A stretch of DNA of 10,448 nucleotides, from the NCBI GenBank assembly GCA_026397675.1, contig JAPLUH010000272.1, positions 1 through 10,448 of the forward strand, read 5' to 3'. Made by a program: the position numbers and the translations under genes. Of the stretch, positions 6,711 to 10,448 are shown piece by piece. Every line of letters begins with the position of its first letter. Within the stretch, counting starts at the first letter, position 1. This DNA is from Verrucomicrobiota bacterium. GTDB taxonomy: Bacteria > Verrucomicrobiota > Verrucomicrobiia > Limisphaerales > UBA9464. A model generated the notes under the pieces. The model saw only the letters and a list, made by a program, of their open reading frames with translations. It was not told where the DNA came from and did not search any database.

Positions 6711-7967
6711 TCAGCGGCAGTCTTTGAGCAACTGGCGCAAAGCGCCTCGCGGATCGGCCACCAATTCAGGGGTCACCCCGAACTTCCGGACCTTGCTCGA
6801 CGGCAGGGAAAACTTCAGGTCCCGGAACACCCGCTCGCACACCGTCATCAAGCCCCGAGCCCCCGTGTTTTCTTGGCTGGCCATCTGAGCCAAGCTGCGT
6901 AGGCCCGCGTCGGTGAAATCGATCTCGATACCATAGGCGGCGAAGGCCCGCTCATACTGGCGAATTAAACTACTTTCGCTCCGGCGAAGGACGTTGAAGA
7001 GGTCATTGGCATCCAGCCCATGGCACGCCACACGGACCGGGAGCCTGCCAACAAACTCCGGTTCCAAGCCATACTGGATGAAGTCGCTGGTCATGGCCTC
7101 AGCAAACAGCTCATCGGTGCCCAACCGGGACACCTTGGATGCCGACCATTGAGGATCGACCGAACCGCTGGTGGCCGCCGTGAGCATTCGGGAGCGGATG
7201 CGCTGGTCCATGCCGGCAAATGCACCGCTGACTATAAAGAGGATGTGCCGGGTGTTGATGGTCTCGGGTTGAGCCGATCCATTGCCACGCATTGCCGTCA
7301 TGGCGTTCTGGATTTGCGCATTCATGTCGTTGGGCGAGACGAGCGGTACGTCACCGTCCTCCATCAGCTTGAGCAAATTGGTTTGCACACCCCGACCGGA
7401 GACATCCCGACCGCCGCCCTCGCTGCGGGTCGCTAACTTGTCCACTTCATCCAGATAGATGATGCCGTGCTCCGCCTGCTTCACATTGCCGCCAGCCTTG
7501 CGCACGAGATCTCGGACCAGGTCGTCCACATCACCCCCAACGTAGCCTGTCTCACTGAATTTAGTGGCATCGGCCTTCACGAACGGGACGCCGATGAGTT
7601 CGGCCGCCGATCGGATGAGGTGCGTCTTACCCACGCCCGTGGGACCCAGCAACAGGACATTCTGCTTCTGATAAAAGGGGGCATCGACCCCTTCCTGGGT
7701 CATACGCACATGCTGAAAATGGTCGCACAACGCCACGCCGAGAACCTTCTTGGCCTCGGTCTGACCGATGACAAAGCGGTCGAGATGCCGCGCGATTTCT
7801 CGGGGCTTGAGTTTGAACGTGAAGCTTTCAGATGGGGTGGCCACCTCGGCGACTCCCGGCTTGGTCCAGGATTCCTTCTCGGTCCGGACCGGACGACGGC
7901 GGTGGGTGGCAGGACCCTGGGCGACGGGGCCGAGGGCATCGGGATGACCGGAAGGGATCTTGGACAT
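6711..7967 (-). CDS. ClpX-like AAA+ ATPase lacking zinc-binding domain and ClpP loop
   Basis: 418 residues from the ATG at 7967 (a TTG three codons upstream is possible). Residues 1-50 are a basic, proline-rich, probably disordered extension. The ATPase core is clearly ClpX-like: PREIARHLDRFVIGQTEAKK (55-74), Walker A GPTGVGKT (108-115), aromatic pore loop GYVG (141-144), Walker B IIYLDEVDK (169-177), GAFAGMD (248-254), arginine-finger box GLEPEFVGRLPV (300-311) and sensor-2 TGARGL (368-373). Genuine ClpX carries a four-cysteine zinc domain at its N-terminus, an RKH loop before the sensor-1 strand and an IGF tripeptide that docks on ClpP. None is seen here: the RKH region is replaced by NDMNAQIQNAMTAMRGNG (213-230), and after GAFAGMD the sequence runs TSGSVDPQW without IGF. 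It is probably an ATP-driven unfoldase or remodeller, perhaps without ClpP. There is no protease gene beside it. HslU is less likely because the I-domain is missing. Confidence 0.9.
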   Translation of the reverse strand: MSKIPSGHPDALGPVAQGPATHRRRPVRTEKESWTKPGVAEVATPSESFTFKLKPREIARHLDRFVIGQTEAKKVLGVALCDHFQHVRMTQEGVDAPFYQKQNVLLLGPTGVGKTHLIRSAAELIGVPFVKADATKFSETGYVGGDVDDLVRDLVRKAGGNVKQAEHGIIYLDEVDKLATRSEGGGRDVSGRGVQTNLLKLMEDGDVPLVSPNDMNAQIQNAMTAMRGNGSAQPETINTRHILFIVSGAFAGMDQRIRSRMLTAATSGSVDPQWSASKVSRLGTDELFAEAMTSDFIQYGLEPEFVGRLPVRVACHGLDANDLFNVLRRSESSLIRQYERAFAAYGIEIDFTDAGLRSLAQMASQENTGARGLMTVCERVFRDLKFSLPSSKVRKFGVTPELVADPRGALRQLLKDCR

Positions 7968-7981
7968 GGCGAGCAACAGTT

Positions 7982-7999
7982 GAGCTGCTCAAGCAGCTC
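7982..7999. promoter_or_regulatory. Perfect palindrome in the leader of the ClpX-like gene
   Basis: GAGCTGC (7982-7988), TCAA, GCAGCTC (7993-7999) form a perfect seven-base inverted repeat, centred about 24 bases upstream of the ClpX-like ATG and in the gap to the divergent nth gene. As RNA it would be a hairpin just ahead of the ribosome binding region of the minus-strand message; as DNA it could be an operator. It is not followed by a T-run. I could not assign it to a known regulator. Confidence 0.4.
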
Positions 8000-8101
8000 T
8001 GAAGTTCACGATGGAGCCAATCCGTAGAAATCCAACCGGGATCTTAGGAGTGACCGGAGGCGGTGATTGACCCTCACGGTTTTCGCGGAAGACTCACAGG
8101 C

Positions 8102-8752
8102 ATGCCCCGCGAGTCTGCGACGGCCCGGCAGCGGCGGGTCGATGCCTTAATAGAGAGCCTTCGAGCAACCTATCCACTGGCCCATTGTGAGCTTCGCTTC
8201 TCCAATCCCTTGGAGCTGCTGGTGGCCACCATCCTTTCGGCTCAATGCACCGACCGACAGGTCAACATCGTCACCGAGTCTCTATTCCAAAAATACCGAT
8301 CGGCCCGCGATTATGCCGAGTCCGATCTCGAGACGCTCACCCTCGACGTCCGGCGCATCGGTCTTTTCCGCAACAAAGCCCGCAATATTCAGTCCTGCTG
8401 CCGTGTGCTGCAAGAACAGCACGGGGGGCAAGTACCTCCGTCGATGGATGCCTTGCTCGCCCTAGATGGCGTGGGACGCAAGACCGCCAACGTGGTTTTA
8501 GGGAATGCCTTTGGGATCGAATCCGGAATCGTGGTGGATACCCATGTGGCCCGTCTTGCCCTACGATTGCGACTCACCACTCACACGCAGCCTGAGAAAA
8601 TCGAACAGGACCTCATGCAGTGGGTCGCCATAAACGATTGGACCCTTTTTAGTCACTGGCTCATCTGGCACGGCCGGCGGCGCTGCGGAGCCCGGTCCCC
8701 GGATTGCAGCGGCTGCGAAATCCGCAGCCTGTGCCCTTCGGCTTCCAAGTAA
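8102..8752 (+). CDS. nth: Endonuclease III (DNA glycosylase/AP lyase)
   Basis: This base-excision repair enzyme removes oxidised pyrimidines and cuts the abasic site. From the ATG at 8102 it has 216 residues, close to the 211 of E. coli Nth. A GTG at 8063 would add 13 residues and has GGAGG only two bases away, too close to be ideal; GGAAG lies ten bases before 8102. Visible landmarks are LVATILSAQCTDRQVN (40-55), helix-hairpin-helix LDGVGRKTANVVL (121-133) with the Schiff-base Lys127, VDTHVAR (145-151) with catalytic Asp146, and the C-terminal [4Fe-4S] ligands Cys195, 202, 205 and 211 in the canonical C-x6-C-x2-C-x5-C spacing. All key residues are present. It is divergent from the ClpX-like gene and followed by pyrE on the same strand, 109 bases away. 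Confidence 0.96.
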   Translation: MPRESATARQRRVDALIESLRATYPLAHCELRFSNPLELLVATILSAQCTDRQVNIVTESLFQKYRSARDYAESDLETLTLDVRRIGLFRNKARNIQSCCRVLQEQHGGQVPPSMDALLALDGVGRKTANVVLGNAFGIESGIVVDTHVARLALRLRLTTHTQPEKIEQDLMQWVAINDWTLFSHWLIWHGRRRCGARSPDCSGCEIRSLCPSASK

Positions 8753-8791
8753 TGCACGCCGGGGGGTAGGGACCAATCATCCAAGCGATCC

Positions 8792-8817
8792 GTGTCTGCG
8801 GTGGTCTGTGTCTGCGG
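8792..8817. repeat. Short direct repeat GTGTCTGCGG x2
   Basis: GTGTCTGCGG occurs at 8792-8801 and again at 8808-8817, a period of 16 bases, in the gap between nth and pyrE. The surrounding GATCCGTGTCTGCGGTGGTC resembles the degenerate intergenic ATCCGTGT...CTGTG repeats I recall from several bacterial phyla including Verrucomicrobiota. That comparison is from memory and unverified. Confidence 0.45.
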
Positions 8818-8849
8818 ACGTGGCGCTTTCGGAGAAATCGCCCTACCTC

Positions 8850-8855
8850 GGAGGT
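8850..8855 (+). promoter_or_regulatory. Shine-Dalgarno site deciding the pyrE start
   Basis: GGAGGT at 8850-8855 with a six-base spacer to the GTG at 8862 is the clearest ribosome binding site in the window, and it favours 8862 over the upstream GTG at 8808. Confidence 0.55.
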
Positions 8856-8861
8856 GCTTGG

Positions 8862-9389
8862 GTGAGGTGGGTTTTTCGGCCACTCATTCTCCGCAGCGGC
8901 CTCCACAGCCGACAGTTCTTTCAGTGCGCTCTAGCCCTGCAGCAAATGCCGCTCGTGGAACGTTTTGGGGCTGCCTTGGCCGAAAAGGTGCGCTCCCTCA
9001 GGGTTGAGACCGTCATCGCTCCAGCCATGGGTGGGCTCGTTATCGGTCAAGAGGTGGCTCGCCAACTGGGCTGCCGTTTCATCTTCGCCGAAAAGGAAAA
9101 CGGCACGCTGGTCTTGCGGCGCGGGTTCAAGATCCAACCTGGAGAACGGTGCCTGGTGGTTGAGGATGTGGTCACCAAGGGTGGGCGGGCGCTCGAAACA
9201 GTCCAGATTGTCCATGGACTTCAAGGCTCCGTGGTGGGGGTGTCCATGGTGGTGGACCGTTCCGATGGCACCCTGGATCTGGGCGTTCCGTTAATCCCTC
9301 TCATCCGGCTCGATGTGGAAACCTTTGATCCCCTGAACTTGCCACCAGATCTCGCGGCCATTCCCGCAACCAAGCCCGGCAGCAAGTAA
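8862..9389 (+). CDS. pyrE: Orotate phosphoribosyltransferase
   Basis: It converts orotate plus PRPP to orotidine 5'-phosphate, the fifth step of de novo UMP synthesis. I prefer the GTG at 8862 because GGAGGT (8850-8855) sits six bases before it; this gives 175 residues. The GTG at 8808 would give 193 but lies inside a short direct repeat. Visible family blocks are ILRSGLHSRQFFQCALALQ (9-27), APAMGGLVIGQEVARQLG (53-70), the LVLRRGF segment (83-89) and the PRPP-binding loop VVEDVVTKGGR (99-109). In the last, the commoner TTGGS is TKGGR. The usual 20 or so residues before the SGLHS block, ending in GHF, are absent or unrecognisable in this frame. There is no pyrimidine operon around it. The gene converges with coaE. 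Identity is strong; the N-terminus is uncertain. Confidence 0.9.
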   Translation: MRWVFRPLILRSGLHSRQFFQCALALQQMPLVERFGAALAEKVRSLRVETVIAPAMGGLVIGQEVARQLGCRFIFAEKENGTLVLRRGFKIQPGERCLVVEDVVTKGGRALETVQIVHGLQGSVVGVSMVVDRSDGTLDLGVPLIPLIRLDVETFDPLNLPPDLAAIPATKPGSK

Positions 9390-9441
9390 CTCCCTAGAGC
9401 CGACCTGGACTCCCCAGTCCGACCCGTTCGGCCGGTCCAAT

Positions 9442-10044
9442 TCAGGGCGACCACGGATATCCCACCGACTTCAACACGACTTCGATTTGTTGGTGGAGAA
9501 CATCGCGTCTGCCTTCGCTCCAAAGGCAATAGTTGGCACGCTGTAGTTTCTCCGACATAGGCCACTGAGCCGCCAAGCGCTGGTCAATCATTTGATCGGT
9601 CCATTGACGCTGGTGAAGGCGTTGACGCTGCGTTTGCGGGGTGCAGCCGAGGGCAACAGTCACCTGAAAGTGGGAGTCATATCCTTTTTCATAGAGCAAC
9701 GGGATCACCACCGCGCAAAAGTGATGATCATGGAGGGCTTGTTCCCGGGTCCAGGCAGTCCATCCCTCATAAATCCGGGGATGCAGAATGGCTTCCAACT
9801 GCTGGAGGGCGGCGCTGTCTTCAAACACTCTTAGCCCCAATCGGGTGCGATCCAGATGGCCTTGGAAATCGAGAATACCCGACCCAAAGGCGGCCACGAT
9901 CTCAGCCAAGGCAGGTTGCCCTGGATACACTAGTTCCCGGGCCACGACATCGGTGTCTAAGACAGGAATACCGAGCCGCTTGAGGTGATCGGAGGCCTCG
10001 GATTTCCCTGCCCCGATTCCTCCAGTGAGTCCCATGGTGATCAT
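9442..10044 (-). CDS. coaE: Dephospho-CoA kinase
   Basis: It phosphorylates the 3' hydroxyl of dephospho-CoA, the last step of coenzyme A synthesis, in the cytoplasm. 200 residues, the usual family size. MITMGLTGGIGAGKS opens with the P-loop GGIGAGKS (8-15). It is followed by LDTDVVARELVYPGQPAL (29-46), whose Asp30/Asp32 match the family DxD-type substrate site. HPRI (88-91), VIPLLYEKGYDSHF (113-126) and the lid region QRQRLHQRQW (139-148) are also typical. An alternative start is the ATG at 10035. The upstream intrinsic terminator ends its T-tract four bases before this ATG, so no room remains for a normal ribosome site between the two. The gene converges with pyrE; the 52-base gap holds no strong terminator. 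Confidence 0.95.
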   Translation of the reverse strand: MITMGLTGGIGAGKSEASDHLKRLGIPVLDTDVVARELVYPGQPALAEIVAAFGSGILDFQGHLDRTRLGLRVFEDSAALQQLEAILHPRIYEGWTAWTREQALHDHHFCAVVIPLLYEKGYDSHFQVTVALGCTPQTQRQRLHQRQWTDQMIDQRLAAQWPMSEKLQRANYCLWSEGRRDVLHQQIEVVLKSVGYPWSP

Positions 10045-10047
10045 CTC

Positions 10048-10084
10048 AAGAAAAGAGCGCTGGAGAACTTTGATTCTCCAGCGC
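10048..10084 (-). terminator. Intrinsic terminator of the secreted-protein gene
   Basis: GCGCTGGAGAA (10057-10067) pairs perfectly with TTCTCCAGCGC (10074-10084): an 11-base GC-rich stem with a six-base loop. On the minus strand it is followed by TCTTTTCTT (complement of 10048-10056). This is a classic Rho-independent terminator, 40 bases past the stop at 10125 and directly in front of coaE. Confidence 0.88.
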
Positions 10085-10124
10085 CCGAAAACGATCGGAA
10101 TCTAGTCCGAAAGGATACTACCCA

Positions 10125-10448
10125 TCAGGGCTTGTAGAGGATGCGATAGGCCTTGGCCCCGGTTCCCTGATCCAGCGGATCATAGAACTTCAGCACCTTT
10201 GAAGCACCCGAAGTATTGGACATGCGACTCAAGCCACTCCAAGTGGAGTCCACTGCAGGCTCCTGCGCCAGAATTTGATACTCGGTATTGGCGGCTGCGT
10301 CCCAAGAGATCTCCAAATACGGCTTACCCTGAATCTCAATGGCCTTGGTGGTCACCACTGCTCCGGAGAATGGGGTGGCATCCAAGGCGTTGACCAGGCC
10401 GTCACCATCGGAATCGAGCGAAACAGAGTACCGAACCGCCCATGAGGC
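10125..10448 (-). CDS. C-terminal part of a secreted protein with a DSDGDG calcium-loop motif, truncated by the window edge
   Basis: The frame is open to the right edge, giving 107 visible residues and a TGA at 10127-10125; the start lies outside. The visible part begins ASWAVRYSVSLDSDGDGLVN. DSDGDGLVNALDATPF is an EF-hand-like or thrombospondin-type-3 calcium loop common near the end of large exported proteins in this phylum. After it comes a beta-rich module (YLEISWDAAANTEYQILAQE, then KAYRILYKP at the end) resembling the terminal domains of verrucomicrobial surface proteins, where values or positions follow 'A..tY.v' strands. No sorting motif such as PEP-CTERM is visible. Transcription ends at the terminator before coaE. 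Function of the full protein cannot be told from this fragment. Confidence 0.8.
   Translation of the reverse strand, partial: ASWAVRYSVSLDSDGDGLVNALDATPFSGAVVTTKAIEIQGKPYLEISWDAAANTEYQILAQEPAVDSTWSGLSRMSNTSGASKVLKFYDPLDQGTGAKAYRILYKP

Noticed and set aside
7020..8027. Plus-strand frames of 138 and 186 codons opposite the ClpX-like gene
   Set aside because: They are antisense to Walker, pore-loop and sensor motifs and show no recognisable domain.
7977..8101. Sigma-70-type promoters in the divergent gap
   Set aside because: No -35/-10 pair with good spacing could be picked convincingly on either strand.
8063..8101. Longer nth from GTG at 8063
   Set aside because: GGAGG is only two bases from that GTG, and the extra 13 residues do not resemble endonuclease III; the ATG at 8102 gives the normal length.
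9407..9420. Small hairpin GGACT/AGTCC between pyrE and coaE
   Set aside because: Five pairs without a T-tract; expected by chance in GC-rich DNA.

Overview
The window looks like chromosomal DNA from a GC-rich member of the Planctomycetota–Verrucomicrobiota group. Verrucomicrobiota (a Pedosphaera/Limisphaerales-like lineage) is the better guess. The reasons are an adjacent DUF1549/DUF1553 plus DUF1501 gene pair, a CxxCH cytochrome-like protein of the type common in these phyla, and a secreted protein tail with a DSDGDG calcium-loop motif. The assignment rests on protein families recognised by eye. No rRNA, tRNA, CRISPR array, transposase or prophage gene is visible.

Layout. Positions 1-918 (+) hold the 3' part of a CxxCH cytochrome-like gene. 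Positions 919-1206 lack an intact gene but carry, on the minus strand, what looks like the remnant of a small exported rhodanese-type gene (signal peptide, start of the domain, then a frame-shifted tail). Positions 1207-5219 (+) are a two-gene unit joined by an ATGA overlap: a DUF1549/DUF1553 protein with a discoidin-like insert, and a DUF1501 protein with a twin-arginine signal. These pairs are widespread in the phylum and are thought to act outside the cytoplasm, but their substrates are not established. Positions 5350-6386 (+) are a second ATGA-coupled pair: a short type I signal peptidase and a membrane-anchored NTF2-like protein. A 58-residue two-helix membrane protein follows at 6465-6641, then a hairpin terminator shared with the convergent gene.

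Positions 6711-7967 (-) encode a ClpX-like AAA+ unfoldase that lacks the ClpX zinc domain and recognisable ClpP-docking (IGF) and RKH loops. A short intergenic region with a perfect palindrome separates it from the divergent nth (endonuclease III, 8102-8752 +). A repeat-bearing gap leads to pyrE (orotate phosphoribosyltransferase, about 8862-9389 +), which has a shortened, odd N-terminus. coaE (dephospho-CoA kinase, 9442-10044 -) converges on pyrE. Upstream of coaE, a strong intrinsic terminator ends the last gene, the C-terminal part of a secreted protein running off the right edge (10125-10448 -).

Most of the window is housekeeping (protein export, DNA repair, pyrimidine and CoA biosynthesis) mixed with phylum-specific extracellular proteins. 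I did not find a clearly new multi-gene system. The points most worth a second look are the ClpX-like ATPase without protease-docking features, the signal peptidase with an altered box E, the disturbed pyrE N-terminus next to a short repeat, the terminator abutting the coaE start, and the decayed rhodanese-like gene.
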